Shown: piece after piece, positions 36,916 to 46,347 of the stretch
Layout: each line of letters opens with the position of its first letter
Position numbering within the stretch: the first letter of the stretch is position 1
NCBI RefSeq assembly: GCF_003751305.1
Contig: NZ_RJKV01000002.1
Span: 1,054,001-1,118,000, forward strand
Source: Stenotrophomonas rhizophila
GTDB taxonomy: Bacteria; Pseudomonadota; Gammaproteobacteria; Xanthomonadales; Xanthomonadaceae
DNA length: 64,000 nt
Direction of reading: 5' to 3'
The notes under the pieces: model-generated
Databases searched by the model: none
The model's input: only the letters and a program-made list of their open reading frames with translations
Told to the model about the DNA's origin: nothing
Made by a program: the position numbers and the translations under genes

Positions 36916-39783
36916 ATGAAACAGGTTGTGATCGGCAGGTCGGCCCTGGCCGCGGCATTGGCCTTGGCGTTGAGCGCGTGCGGAGGCGGGGGCAGCAATG
37001 TCCGCGGGGACCTGGAGCCGTCGCCTCCACCGACCACGCCGCCGACGCCGCCCCCTACCACCCCACCGACGCCACCGCCGACCACGGCACCGCCGGCACA
37101 GCCGGCCTTCGATGCGCACCTGAGCATCATCCAGGCCGGTCCCGCGCAGGCGGCCGGCTGGACCGGCGCCGGCGTGCGCATCGGCGTGGTCGATTCAGGC
37201 GTCAACCGCAGTCATCCGGCGCTCAACGGGCGCGTCGTGGCCAGTTACAACTACGTTGATCCGCGGGTGAACAACCTCAACGTGGACGACGTGGTCGGGC
37301 ATGGCACCGTGGTGTCCCAGCTGGCTGCCGGTCGGCGGGTCGGGAGCTGGCCAGGGGGTGTGGCCACGGACGCGCAGATCGTGTCTGCACGGATCATCGC
37401 CGACAAAAGCCCGGTCGATGATGGTTCCGGCAGCGGCAACCAGGTCAGCGGTGCGCTGGGCCTTGCGCCGGTGCATCAGGATCTGATCAATGCCGGCGTC
37501 AAGATCATGAACAACTCGTGGGGCGGCCTGTACTGGACCAATCCGGCCGCCACCGCGCCGATTGCCCAGGAGTACCGTCCCTTCATCATCGGCCATGGCG
37601 GCCTGGTGGTGTTCGCGACCGGCAACGAGAGCAAGGCCAATCCGTCCAGCATGGCGGCACTGCCCAGCCAGCCGGGTACCGGCGGCAGCCTGCCGGCAGC
37701 GGATCTGGAGCGTGGCTGGCTCAGCGTGACCGCCGTCGATACCGCGGACCCGAGCAGGCTGGCCTCGTATGCCAACGCGTGCGGCGTGGCGGCACGCTAT
37801 TGCCTTGCCGCTCCCGGCACCGCGGCGTACGTCGATCCGGCCAATACCGGGGGCACGCCCACGTATTACTACGGCTCGGGCACCTCCTATGCAGCGCCGC
37901 TGGTTTCCGGCGCGGCCGCGCTGGTGTGGCAGAAGTACCCGTACTTCACCAATGACCTGGTGCGTCAGACCCTGCTCGGCACGGCAACCGATCTCGGCGC
38001 AGGCGGCGTGGACAGCACCTTCGGCTATGGCCTGCTCAACATCGCCAAGGCGATCAACGGGCCGGCCCGGTTCGACTGGGGGGATGCCACCGCCACTGTC
38101 GCGACGGTCGGTCTGGACTCGGTATGGGCCAACGACATCAGCGGCACGGGCGGGTTGATCAAGCAGGGCATCGGATCACTGACGCTGGCCGGTTCCAATA
38201 CCTACGGCGGGGACACCCGCATCGAGCGTGGCACGCTCGCGCTGCGCGGTGGAGCGTCGATCACCTCCGATGTCCTGATCGTGCCGCAGGCCGATGCACC
38301 CGGCAACGCCGCCCTGCAGTTCATGAACGGCACAACGCGGGTGGCTGGCAACGTGGACAACGGTGCCAGCGTGATCCTGCGCAGCGCCAACATCGATGCC
38401 ACCGTCGAGGGCAATTACGTACAGCGCGCCGGTGCACAGTTGGTGGTGGCGCTGGGTGCCAATGCGCTCAAGGTCACCGGCACGGCGTCGCTGGCGGGCA
38501 ATGTGCACGTGGACAGCATCCTCAGCGGTTACGTGCCCGCCGATGGGCGCTCGCAGGCGCTGCTGCAGGCCGAGGGTGGCGTGAGCGGCACGTTTGCCGG
38601 CGTGACCAATGCGCTGGCGACGGGCACGCTGCTTCAGACCAGCCTGCGCTATCAAAGCAATGACGTCAGCCTGATCACCGACCGGATCAATGTCATCAGT
38701 GCGACCCAGCAGGCCGGTCTGAGTGGGATTACGCTGGCCTCGGCGGCACGGGTGGAATCGGCGTTCGAGGTCCTCGATCACAGCGGTGCGGCGCTTACCG
38801 GCTTCGCTGGTGCGGCCGGTGAGCTGCAGGGCGTGGATGGCACGGGTGCGTTGCAGGCGAGCCTGGACAGCCTGTCCGGCAAGGCCCATGCGCTGGCCAC
38901 CGCATCGACCTTCGACAGCATCGATATGAACCGCCGCGCGCTGTCGGCCCGCGTTGGCGAGGTGCAGGCCGCACCGCGCCTGCGCGGTACCTGGCAAAGC
39001 GCGCTGGGCGAGGCCGGGCAGGGCAGCTTTGCCGGCAACGGCGTGGCCACCCGGGGCTGGATGATGGGCCAGGACATGGCACTGGGCAGCCACGGCATGC
39101 TCGGGTTCGCCTTCGGTGAAACGCGCAGCTTCGGCGGCCGTGACTGGGGCAGCGACCGTGGGCGCGACCGCCAGTCGCAGGCGCAGTTGTATGCAGGCTG
39201 GGGCACCGGCCGCGCCTATGCGATGGGGCAGCTGGGGGCAGGCCAGTTCACGCGCGAGATCGACCGCCAGCTGCTGCTCGGCGCGGGCCAGTACGGTGTC
39301 AACGCACGCTATGGCGGCAGCTTCAGTGCAGCCAGCGTGGAATCGGGGTATCGCTTCGGCAACGCCATCGCGTCGCTGACGCCGTATCTGGGCGCGGAGT
39401 ACGCGCGCGTGGACAGCGACGGTTTCAGCGAGCAGGGCGGCATGGGCTTCGGCCTACGGACGCAGGATGCGGTCAGTACGCGCACCCAGGCCTTGATCGG
39501 CATGCGTGCCGAGCGTCGCTGGGGTGGGTGGTCGCTGCGCGGCTATGCCGAGTGGCAGCAGCACCTGGCCAGTACGGGACAGGTGCAGGAGGCCAGTTTC
39601 GTGGGCGTGGAGGCCTGGGCGCCACTGTCCGGCCTGCAGCCGGCGCGCTCGGGCGGCCTGTTCGGGCTGTCCGTGGAATCGTGGTTGAGCCGCAACACGC
39701 GCCTGGCGTTCGGCTATGACCAGCGGTTCGGCCCGCGTGGCGATCTGCGCCAGGTGCAGCTGCGCTACTCGGCCGGGTTCTGA
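36916..39783 (+). CDS. NalP-like subtilisin autotransporter with lipobox
   Basis: A 955-residue autotransporter. The signal ends in LSAC, giving a candidate lipidation Cys22; a proline/threonine linker (38-60) follows. The S8 protease domain has Asp93 (GVVDSG), His129 (VGHGT) and Ser324 (GSGTSYAAP). A passenger-associated repeat segment (NTYGGDTRIERGTLALRGG) is near residue 425. The last ~270 residues form an autotransporter beta-barrel ending in aromatic YSAGF. This fits the NalP/AspA family, which cleaves surface proteins. A GGGGAG site precedes the ATG. Confidence 0.92.
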   Translation: MKQVVIGRSALAAALALALSACGGGGSNVRGDLEPSPPPTTPPTPPPTTPPTPPPTTAPPAQPAFDAHLSIIQAGPAQAAGWTGAGVRIGVVDSGVNRSHPALNGRVVASYNYVDPRVNNLNVDDVVGHGTVVSQLAAGRRVGSWPGGVATDAQIVSARIIADKSPVDDGSGSGNQVSGALGLAPVHQDLINAGVKIMNNSWGGLYWTNPAATAPIAQEYRPFIIGHGGLVVFATGNESKANPSSMAALPSQPGTGGSLPAADLERGWLSVTAVDTADPSRLASYANACGVAARYCLAAPGTAAYVDPANTGGTPTYYYGSGTSYAAPLVSGAAALVWQKYPYFTNDLVRQTLLGTATDLGAGGVDSTFGYGLLNIAKAINGPARFDWGDATATVATVGLDSVWANDISGTGGLIKQGIGSLTLAGSNTYGGDTRIERGTLALRGGASITSDVLIVPQADAPGNAALQFMNGTTRVAGNVDNGASVILRSANIDATVEGNYVQRAGAQLVVALGANALKVTGTASLAGNVHVDSILSGYVPADGRSQALLQAEGGVSGTFAGVTNALATGTLLQTSLRYQSNDVSLITDRINVISATQQAGLSGITLASAARVESAFEVLDHSGAALTGFAGAAGELQGVDGTGALQASLDSLSGKAHALATASTFDSIDMNRRALSARVGEVQAAPRLRGTWQSALGEAGQGSFAGNGVATRGWMMGQDMALGSHGMLGFAFGETRSFGGRDWGSDRGRDRQSQAQLYAGWGTGRAYAMGQLGAGQFTREIDRQLLLGAGQYGVNARYGGSFSAASVESGYRFGNAIASLTPYLGAEYARVDSDGFSEQGGMGFGLRTQDAVSTRTQALIGMRAERRWGGWSLRGYAEWQQHLASTGQVQEASFVGVEAWAPLSGLQPARSGGLFGLSVESWLSRNTRLAFGYDQRFGPRGDLRQVQLRYSAGF

Positions 39784-39811
39784 GGGCGGGCTCCAACGCG
39801 AGGTGCGCTAC

Positions 39812-39850
39812 AAAAAAGAGGGCGCGATCCATGATCGCGCCCTCTTCGTT
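39812..39850. terminator. Bidirectional terminator between autotransporter and leucine dehydrogenase
   Basis: A 12-bp perfect inverted repeat (GAGGGCGCGATC / GATCGCGCCCTC) with a 3-base loop has six A on the left and TTCGTTTT on the right. It serves both convergent genes. Confidence 0.92.
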
Positions 39851-39867
39851 TTGATCGCCGCAGCAGA

Positions 39868-40965
39868 TCAGTTGCCGCGCAGCGTTCCCAGCCGCGGCGT
39901 GGCGCGGCCCAGCGGCATCTTCAACTTTCCGATCGACAGGATGCGCGACTCGGCGATCTGATCGGCGGCGCGCTGTGGCGCGATGCCTTCGCTCTGCGAC
40001 AGCGCGAAGATGCGGCCCAGGTTGTGGTAAATGCTGCGGATCAGGCGCATCGCACGCTCGCGGTTGTAGCCGTCGATTTCCAGCGAGACGTTCATCACGC
40101 CGCCGGCGTTGACCGCGTAATCGGGCGCGTAGAGGATGCCGCGCGCATGCAGCTCGTCACCCACGTCCAGGCTGGAGAGCTGGTTGTTGGCGGTGCCGCA
40201 GACGATCTTGCACTTCAGGCGCGGCAGCGTCTCCGGGTTGATCGCACCTTCCAGCGCACACGGGGCGAAGATGTCGGCGTTGACGTCGTAGATGTCCTCC
40301 GGCTTGACGGCTTCGGCACCGTATTCGGTCACCGCACGCTCGACCCGCGCGCTGTCCAGGTCGCTGACGTACAGCTTGGCGCCGCGGTCGCGCAGCAGCT
40401 TCACCAGTTCCATGCCGATGTGGCCCAGGCCCTGCACCGCGATGCTGGCCTTGCCGACTTCCTCATGGCCCAGCTTGTGCTGCATCGAGGCCATCAGCGC
40501 CTGCAGCGCGCCATAGGCGGTGAACGGTGCCGGATCGCCGGAGCCACCGTGGACCTGGTGCACGCCGGTGACGTACTCGCTTTCCAGGTAGATGTTCTCC
40601 ATGTCGTTGACGTCGGTGCCGACATCTTCGGCGGTGATGTAACGCCCGCCCAGCGAATCCACGTAACGGCCGAACGCGCGGAACAGCACTTCGGTCTTGT
40701 CGCGCTTGGGGTCACCGATGATCACAGCCTTGCCACCGCCCACGTTGAGGCCGGCCAGCGCGTTCTTGTAGGTCATGGTGCGGCTCAGCCGCAGCGCATC
40801 TTCCAGGGCCTCGTCGGTACTGGCGTAGGGACGCATGCGCACACCGCCCAGGGCCGGGCCCAGCGTGGTGTTGTGGATCGCGATGATCGCCCTCAGGCCG
40901 GCATCGCGGTTGTGGCAGAACACCACTTGCTCGTGACCGGTAGATTCGAGGGTTTCAAATAACAT
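39868..40965 (-). CDS. Leucine dehydrogenase (Glu/Leu/Phe/Val dehydrogenase family)
   Basis: A 365-residue amino-acid dehydrogenase. The substrate-binding segment ALGGVRMRPY and catalytic-type lysine in GGGKAVIIGDP are present, and the NAD-binding loop GLGHIGM follows in the second half. Length fits the leucine/valine dehydrogenase branch. It deaminates branched-chain amino acids to keto acids. The ATG at 40965 begins the conserved MLFETLEST; a longer frame exists. It stands alone, between two convergent/divergent neighbours. Confidence 0.92.
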   Translation of the reverse strand: MLFETLESTGHEQVVFCHNRDAGLRAIIAIHNTTLGPALGGVRMRPYASTDEALEDALRLSRTMTYKNALAGLNVGGGKAVIIGDPKRDKTEVLFRAFGRYVDSLGGRYITAEDVGTDVNDMENIYLESEYVTGVHQVHGGSGDPAPFTAYGALQALMASMQHKLGHEEVGKASIAVQGLGHIGMELVKLLRDRGAKLYVSDLDSARVERAVTEYGAEAVKPEDIYDVNADIFAPCALEGAINPETLPRLKCKIVCGTANNQLSSLDVGDELHARGILYAPDYAVNAGGVMNVSLEIDGYNRERAMRLIRSIYHNLGRIFALSQSEGIAPQRAADQIAESRILSIGKLKMPLGRATPRLGTLRGN

Positions 40966-41280
40966 GGTGGCTCCGATGGTGCGAACGGTGGCGAACAGCG
41001 GCGAACGCGCCAGCAAAAGGTGGGGTGTAAAACAAAAAAAGCGACGTCGTCGGGTCTCGGACGGGTCGCGCGGCGCCATTCTAGAGCATTCCGCCGGAGG
41101 GTGTTGTCAGGGGGCTCCGGTGAAGGGCCGGGCCGGTGCCACGGCGGCCGCCATTAAAGTTGCTGACCTGCAGGCCGATGCCGTCGCAAGGGTGTGCATC
41201 ACCGGCAATCGCAGGACGGATCACGTGGGCGCAGTCGCAACAAGGCAAGTGCGGTATCCCACGTGGCCAGGGGCCCTGGC
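40966..41280. other. 315-base gap between leucine dehydrogenase and the HDOD gene
   Basis: This stretch lies between two divergent genes. It contains an A-rich run near 41028-41040 and no hairpin that I consider convincing. The HDOD frame is open back to a GTG at 41194, so up to 87 bases could be coding. Otherwise I see only a probable divergent promoter region. Confidence 0.5.
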
Positions 41281-42384
41281 GTGACGGGCGCGGTCCTCAT
41301 CGCGGTCCTGGTGGCAGCCCTGCTGGGTGGGGGGCTGCTGCTCCGCCGTCGGCGTGCCGTGGCGGCGCCATCGGCCGCCCGCGCGGCACGCGGGCACTCC
41401 CCGGCGGCCGCGGCCCCGCCCCTGTGCCAGGGGGCCGATCCGGTGGCTGCCCTGCAGGCCGGCCTGCACGCGCTTGCCCTGGTACCGCGCAGTGGCGATG
41501 CCGCCGATGCAGCCGTGCGGCACACGGTCGAGCTGCGCGATGCGGTCACCGCGTCGCTTCTGGCCCGGGACTGGTCGGCCAAGCACCTGCCCCGCCGCCC
41601 GCAGCTGCTGCCGCAGCTCATCCAGACCGTCAACGACAGCGACGCCTCGGCGCGCGCGATGGCCGCGATCATCGGCCAGGATCCGGTGCTGACCGGCAAC
41701 CTGCTGCGCATTGCCAACAGTCCCGTCTACCGGGTGCAGGCCAAGCCGGTGGAAACCCTGCAGCGCGCCGTCACCCTGGTCGGCACCGACGGCATCCGCC
41801 AGATCATCAGTGCGGTGCTGGTGCAGCCGGTGATGCAACTGCAGTGCGATGCGTTTCCGCAGTTCAGCGCGGTGATCTGGGAGCATGCGCTGCTGGCCTC
41901 GCGCGTTGCCGCCGACCATGCGCGCACGGTGACCCATGAGGACGGTTTCGCTGCGCAGTGGCTTGGCCTGACCCAGGGGCTCGGCGCGGCGCTGGTGATG
42001 CGCCACCTGCTCGATGCCTGCGCGCAACAGCAGGTGGCCGCCCCGCCGCGCGTGCTGGCCGCCGATCTGCTCGATAGCTGGACCCTGCCGGTGGCGAGCC
42101 GGATCGCCGCGGCATGGGAGTTGCCCAAGGCCGTCCATGACGCCCTGATCCGGCAGAGCGGCAGCGGCCTGGCCGCCAGCCTGCGGTTCGCGCGGGCGGT
42201 GGCTGCGGCCAGCCTGCTGTGCCGCCATGGCCAGATCGGGCAGGTCCAGGCACTGGCCTGGCTGGAACAGCTGGACGACACCCCGCCACAGGCGCTGCAG
42301 TGGATCTGGCGGCGCGTCCACGGGCGCGCGGTGGAAACGCTGGAGGGCGATGAGCCTGGCGTCGAGGTGGCGCAGGCTGGCTGA
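41281..42384 (+). CDS. HDOD domain protein with N-terminal membrane anchor
   Basis: A protein of about 367 residues. One hydrophobic helix (VTGAVLIAVLVAALLGGGLL) is followed by arginines and an alanine-rich linker, then an HDOD domain (roughly 100-300) with PRRPQLLPQLIQTVNDSDAS and the segment GQDPVLTGNLLRIANSPVYR. HDOD proteins are non-catalytic relatives of HD phosphohydrolases, linked to signalling. The start is uncertain: GTG at 41281 puts the helix at the very start, while GTG at 41194 adds a basic 29-residue tail. Confidence 0.78.
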   Translation: MTGAVLIAVLVAALLGGGLLLRRRRAVAAPSAARAARGHSPAAAAPPLCQGADPVAALQAGLHALALVPRSGDAADAAVRHTVELRDAVTASLLARDWSAKHLPRRPQLLPQLIQTVNDSDASARAMAAIIGQDPVLTGNLLRIANSPVYRVQAKPVETLQRAVTLVGTDGIRQIISAVLVQPVMQLQCDAFPQFSAVIWEHALLASRVAADHARTVTHEDGFAAQWLGLTQGLGAALVMRHLLDACAQQQVAAPPRVLAADLLDSWTLPVASRIAAAWELPKAVHDALIRQSGSGLAASLRFARAVAAASLLCRHGQIGQVQALAWLEQLDDTPPQALQWIWRRVHGRAVETLEGDEPGVEVAQAG

Positions 42385-42385
42385 G

Positions 42386-43963
42386 CTAGAGCTGTGACTC
42401 CAGCGGCAGCCAGCTGATCGCGCGTGCGCTGGCCCGCAGCCACAACCCGGCATCGGGTTCGGTGTACAGCCAATGGGGCGGCTGCGCATCACGCTCCAGC
42501 CAGCGGACGTCGCCCTCCGGACCCAGCGCTACCCAGTAACTCTGGCGCGGGTCGGCCAGGTGCAGGTATTCCTTGCGCAGCTGGCCCGCCAGCACGGGAT
42601 CGTCGAACAGCACGCCCATCTCGGTGTTCAGATAGGCCGAGCGTGGGTCCAGATTGAACGAGCCGACGAAGCCGCGCCGGTCGTCGATCATGAACGCCTT
42701 GGTGTGCAGGCTGGCACCACTGCTGCCGAACAGACCGCCGCCATCGACATTGCCACGTGATTTGAGCTCGTACAGCTGCACGCCACTGCGCAGCAGCGGT
42801 GCGCGGTAGTGCATGTAGCCGCTGTGCACGGCGGCCACATCATTGGCCGCCAGAGAGTTGGTGATGACCGCGACCTGGGCCCCGCGCGCGACCATCGCAG
42901 CCAAGCCTTCAGTGCCGTCCTCGCCGGGCACGAAGTAGGGCGAGATCAGCAGGGCTTTGTGTTGGGCGCTTTCCAGTTCCTGCACCAGGCGCGTCACCAG
43001 CCAGCCGGCCTGATCGTCGCGGCGGTGCTTCATCGGCGGGTCCGAGGCGATCTCCACGTGGTTTGACCAGTGCAGATCCAGCGCATCGCGGTAATACGAT
43101 TTCTCCGCCTGCGAGCGCGCCACGCGTTCCAGATAGGGCTTGGCACTGTCCAGGCGCGCTTCGTGCTCGCTTTCGCGGATCAGCAGGCGCAGCTGCGGTT
43201 CGGCGTAGAACGCCAGCGCACGGATCGGGACGGCGGTATCGCTGTTCCAGTAATCGTCGAAGATCGTGTTGGCCTGCTGCACCGCTTGGCCGGCAACCAG
43301 CAGGTCCAGGTCGCGGAAGTTCACGTCCGGGCGCGCGCTGAAATATTCCTCGCCGATGTTGCGGCCACCGACGATCGCCACGCGCCCGTCGGCGATCCAT
43401 GACTTGTTGTGCATCCGGTGGTTGACGCTGAAAACGCGCTGCACCATCTCGACCAGGCGCCAGAGTCCGTTGCGGTTGCGGAACGGGTTGTACAGGCGGA
43501 TCTCGATGTTGGGGTGCGCATCGAGCGCCATCATCAGCGCGTCCTTGTCCTGCGCGTTCATGTCATCGAGCAGGATGCGTACCCGCACGCCGCGCTCGGC
43601 GGCGCGGTACAGCTCGTTGGCCATGAGATGGCCGATGAGGTCGTCGTGCCAGATGTAGTACTGCAGGTCCAGGCTGCGTCCGGCGTGCTGGGTGATCACC
43701 GCGCGCGCGGCGTACGCGTCCAGCCCGTCGGACAGGAAGGCCACACCGGTCTGGCCTGGGTGCTCGGCCTGCAGGCGGACCAGCTCGCGATCGATCGGGG
43801 TCTGGTCGGCCTGCGTAGGCAGCACCGTCGAGCGCTCGCCGACGGCCTGCGGGGTGAGGTGGTCGGCCAGCAGCAGGCCGCTGAGGACCAGCAGGATCAG
43901 CAGGGCGACAACGATCCCCAGCCAGCGCAGCAGCCGGCGCCAGAACGGTTTTTTCTCGGTCAT
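42386..43963 (-). CDS. Phospholipase D-family protein (cardiolipin synthase-like)
   Basis: A 525-residue protein with a membrane helix at about 10-33 and two HKD motifs: His185-x-Lys187 (HNKSWIAD) and His420-x-Lys422 (HTKAFMID). The second half repeats the fold, as in bacterial cardiolipin synthases of the ClsC type and other PLD enzymes. It probably makes or remodels phospholipids in the inner membrane. It converges with the HDOD gene; the stops are about one base apart. Cardiolipin synthase activity is inferred. Confidence 0.88.
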   Translation of the reverse strand: MTEKKPFWRRLLRWLGIVVALLILLVLSGLLLADHLTPQAVGERSTVLPTQADQTPIDRELVRLQAEHPGQTGVAFLSDGLDAYAARAVITQHAGRSLDLQYYIWHDDLIGHLMANELYRAAERGVRVRILLDDMNAQDKDALMMALDAHPNIEIRLYNPFRNRNGLWRLVEMVQRVFSVNHRMHNKSWIADGRVAIVGGRNIGEEYFSARPDVNFRDLDLLVAGQAVQQANTIFDDYWNSDTAVPIRALAFYAEPQLRLLIRESEHEARLDSAKPYLERVARSQAEKSYYRDALDLHWSNHVEIASDPPMKHRRDDQAGWLVTRLVQELESAQHKALLISPYFVPGEDGTEGLAAMVARGAQVAVITNSLAANDVAAVHSGYMHYRAPLLRSGVQLYELKSRGNVDGGGLFGSSGASLHTKAFMIDDRRGFVGSFNLDPRSAYLNTEMGVLFDDPVLAGQLRKEYLHLADPRQSYWVALGPEGDVRWLERDAQPPHWLYTEPDAGLWLRASARAISWLPLESQL

Positions 43964-44011
43964 GCCCCGATCGTAAGCGGCCGGGGCGTGCAGGGCGAGT
44001 GCTGGCGCGGT

Positions 44012-44722
44012 TTAGAAGCGCTCGTCCGGCGCCAGGTAACGCCACTGGCCCGGGACCAGCTTGCCCATCGCCACGCGGCCGATGCGCAGGCGGCGGATGC
44101 TGATGACCTCCAGCCCGACCTGGGCGCACATGTCGCGCAACTGGCCTGGATGCACCGGCTTGATCGCAAAGCGCAGGCGGGTTTCGTTCTGCCAGCTCAC
44201 CTTGCACGGTGGCAACGGCCAGCTGCGGAAGCTCAGGCCGTGCGCGAGGCGCTTCATGCCGTAGGGCGCCAGCTCGCCACTGACTTCCACCAGGTATTCC
44301 TGCTCCAGCGTTGCACCGCGATCCTTCAGGTGCGAGATCACGCGCCCGTCCTGGCTGACCACCACCAGGCCGCTTTCGTCATCGGACAGCGGCATCACCA
44401 GCTGCAGGGCGTGGAAATGCCGCTGCAGCAGCGTTACGCCGGTGGCATCGAGTTCACTGCGGGTGTCCGGCGTTACCAGGGCGCACAGTTCGTCCGAGCG
44501 CATGCCGGCCGGCTTGTGCAGCAGCATGCTCACGGTCTCGGTGCGGGTCGCCTCGGCGTTCTCGCGCAGCACGATGTCCTCGTCGGTGACCATCGTCTGC
44601 GGCTGTTCGACCACCAGGCCGTTGACGGTCACCCAGCCGCCCTCGATGTAGCGCTGGGCGTCGCCACGGGAGCAGCCGATCAGGCTGGTCAGGCGTTTGT
44701 CGAGTCGGATAGGGTCGGTCAT
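44012..44722 (-). CDS. RluF/RsuA-family pseudouridine synthase homologue with substituted catalytic motif
   Basis: A 236-residue protein with an N-terminal S4 RNA-binding domain (about 5-50) and a pseudouridine synthase fold. In active members the motif is GRLDxxTxGL; here it is MPLSDDESGL (residues 110-119), so the catalytic Asp position holds Ser113, with Asp114 and Asp115 beside it. The conserved NRQIRRM segment is also changed, to PGQLRDM (192-198). It may be a divergent subfamily with a shifted Asp, or an inactive RNA-binding homologue. Its fold is otherwise intact. Confidence 0.85.
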   Translation of the reverse strand: MTDPIRLDKRLTSLIGCSRGDAQRYIEGGWVTVNGLVVEQPQTMVTDEDIVLRENAEATRTETVSMLLHKPAGMRSDELCALVTPDTRSELDATGVTLLQRHFHALQLVMPLSDDESGLVVVSQDGRVISHLKDRGATLEQEYLVEVSGELAPYGMKRLAHGLSFRSWPLPPCKVSWQNETRLRFAIKPVHPGQLRDMCAQVGLEVISIRRLRIGRVAMGKLVPGQWRYLAPDERF

Positions 44723-44803
44723 CGGGCAGGCAACATAAAACGGGAAGCGGGCGGGGAGTGTACTGGCTGGGGCCCGGCGCTGCGCGACGCTGGACGCTGC
44801 GGC

Positions 44804-45301
44804 TCAGCCCGGCGTGCGTTCCAGGTGGGTCAGGTACAGGCGCAGATCAAACTCCAGCTGGTGGTAGTCCGCTTCCATGTGGGTACACAGCTGGTAGAAG
44901 GCCTTGTTGTGGTCCGATTCCTTCAGATGGGCCAGCTCGTGCACCACGATCATCTTCAGGAACGGCGCCGGTGCCTCGCGGAACACCGTGGCGATGCGGA
45001 TCTCGCGGCTGGCCTTGAGCCGGCTGCCCTGCACCCGCGAGACCGTGGTGTGCGTGCCCAGCGCGTGCTTGAGCACCTGCAGCCTGCTGTCGTAGATCAC
45101 CTTGGACAGCGGCGCGGACTGGCGCAGATAGCGCTCTTTCAGGCCCTGGGTGTAGTCGTAGAGCTGGCGGTCGTTGCGGACGGTATGCAGTTCGGCGTAG
45201 CGCCGCTCCAGCCACGGCCCCAGCCGGTCGCCCGCGATCAGCTCGCGCACCTGCTGCTGCAGGGCGTCGGGATAGCCGGCGAGGTACTTCAGGGCGGTCA
45301 T
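44804..45301 (-). CDS. YgjP-like metallopeptidase-fold protein
   Basis: A 165-residue protein of the YgjP/DUF45 family. The zinc site is HELAH (121-125) followed by His131 in KESDHNKAF, as in SprT- and WLM-type metallopeptidases. Members are called metal-dependent hydrolases, with proposed peptidase or nucleotide activities; the substrate is unclear. The start at 45301 fits the family; a longer frame would run antisense to the DUF2058 gene. It is divergent from the DUF2058 gene with 72 bases between. Confidence 0.85.
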   Translation of the reverse strand: MTALKYLAGYPDALQQQVRELIAGDRLGPWLERRYAELHTVRNDRQLYDYTQGLKERYLRQSAPLSKVIYDSRLQVLKHALGTHTTVSRVQGSRLKASREIRIATVFREAPAPFLKMIVVHELAHLKESDHNKAFYQLCTHMEADYHQLEFDLRLYLTHLERTPG

Positions 45302-45373
45302 GGGGCGGTTGGGACGGGGCGGGCAGACCAGTATGATGGCCCCCGGAATCCCGCAACAACAGATGCTAGGCGT

Positions 45374-45925
45374 ATGGCGAAGGCAAATCCCCTGCAGGAG
45401 CAGCTGCTCAAGGCTGGGCTGGTCAAGAAATCCCAGGTCTCCCAGACCGCCCGTGAACAGGTGAAAGCCCGCCACGGCAAGGCCCCGGTCGCGCCCAGCG
45501 AAAGCCAGCGCGAGGCCGAGCGCCTGCGTGCCGAGAAGGCTGAACGCGATCGCGCGCTGGAAGCCGAGCGCAAGGCCAAGGCCCACGCCCAGGAACTGCA
45601 GGCCCAGGTCCGCCAGATCGTCGAGGCGCACAAGGTCAAGCGTGAAGGCGAAAGCGAGTACCGCTTCAATGACGGCACGCTGATCCGCACGATGCTGGTC
45701 AACAACGTGCTGCGTCGCCAGCTGGCCTCGGGCAGCCTGGTGATCGTGCGCCATGGCGACGGCTTCGAACTGCTGCCGAGGACGGCGGCCGAGAAGGTCC
45801 GTGAGCGCGACGCCAGCGTGATCGTGCTCGACAACAGCCAGCCCGGCAGCGAGCCGAGCACCGGCAACGCCGAGGACGATGCCTACTACGCCCAGTTCCA
45901 GGTGCCGGACGACCTGGTCTGGTAA
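45374..45925 (+). CDS. DUF2058 family protein (YaiL-like)
   Basis: A 183-residue protein of the YaiL/DUF2058 family. The N-terminus MAKANPLQEQLLKAGLV is the family signature, followed by a basic linker, a charged coiled-coil (about 40-85) and a C-terminal domain with YRFNDG and DDAYYAQFQVPDDLVW. Nucleoprotein- or ribosome-associated roles have been suggested for relatives. A CAGTATGATGG box about 35 bases before the ATG may be its -10 element. Confidence 0.9.
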   Translation: MAKANPLQEQLLKAGLVKKSQVSQTAREQVKARHGKAPVAPSESQREAERLRAEKAERDRALEAERKAKAHAQELQAQVRQIVEAHKVKREGESEYRFNDGTLIRTMLVNNVLRRQLASGSLVIVRHGDGFELLPRTAAEKVRERDASVIVLDNSQPGSEPSTGNAEDDAYYAQFQVPDDLVW

Positions 45926-46034
45926 GCCACGTCTGAAGCGTTCACCCGGCGCCGCGGGCGTTCAGCCCCACGTTGGCTGGGTGTGGTGGGCCGGGTCTAT
46001 GCTGGTGCCCTGACACCGGCATGGGAGACACATC

Positions 46035-46301
46035 ATGGCGACAGGTTGGGCAGGCGACGGCGCCGTCCAGGATCAGATCGACGCCACCGTCGATGAGGCC
46101 ATCCAGCGGGCCCGCGCGCAGCTGCGCGATGGCCCGGGATTGACCCACTGCGAGCACTGCGACGCGCCCATTCCCGAGGCGCGGCGGAAAGCCGTACCCG
46201 GCGTACGCCTGTGCGTGCGCTGCCAGGAAGAAGAGGACGCCGCCCAGCAGGAGGGCAGCGGCTACAACCGCCGCGGCAGCAAGGACAGCCAGCTGCGCTA
46301 G
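46035..46301 (+). CDS. DksA/TraR-type C4 zinc finger protein (YbiI-like)
   Basis: An 88-residue protein with a four-cysteine zinc finger (CEHCDAPIPEARRKA and CVRC). This is the TraR/DksA-type finger without the coiled-coil tip of DksA. YbiI-like proteins of this size are common in gammaproteobacteria; whether they bind RNA polymerase is not known. A GGGAGA ribosome site lies 7 bases before the ATG. Confidence 0.92.
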   Translation: MATGWAGDGAVQDQIDATVDEAIQRARAQLRDGPGLTHCEHCDAPIPEARRKAVPGVRLCVRCQEEEDAAQQEGSGYNRRGSKDSQLR

Positions 46302-46347
46302 GTATCGATCCTGCGCCCGGGCATTGCCTGGCCGATGGCGGCTGGAC

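Noticed and set aside
37030-37090. Repeat run in the autotransporter linker, possible phase-variation tract
   Set aside because: The DNA unit is degenerate and in multiples of three; no homopolymer or pure repeat can slip to shift frame.
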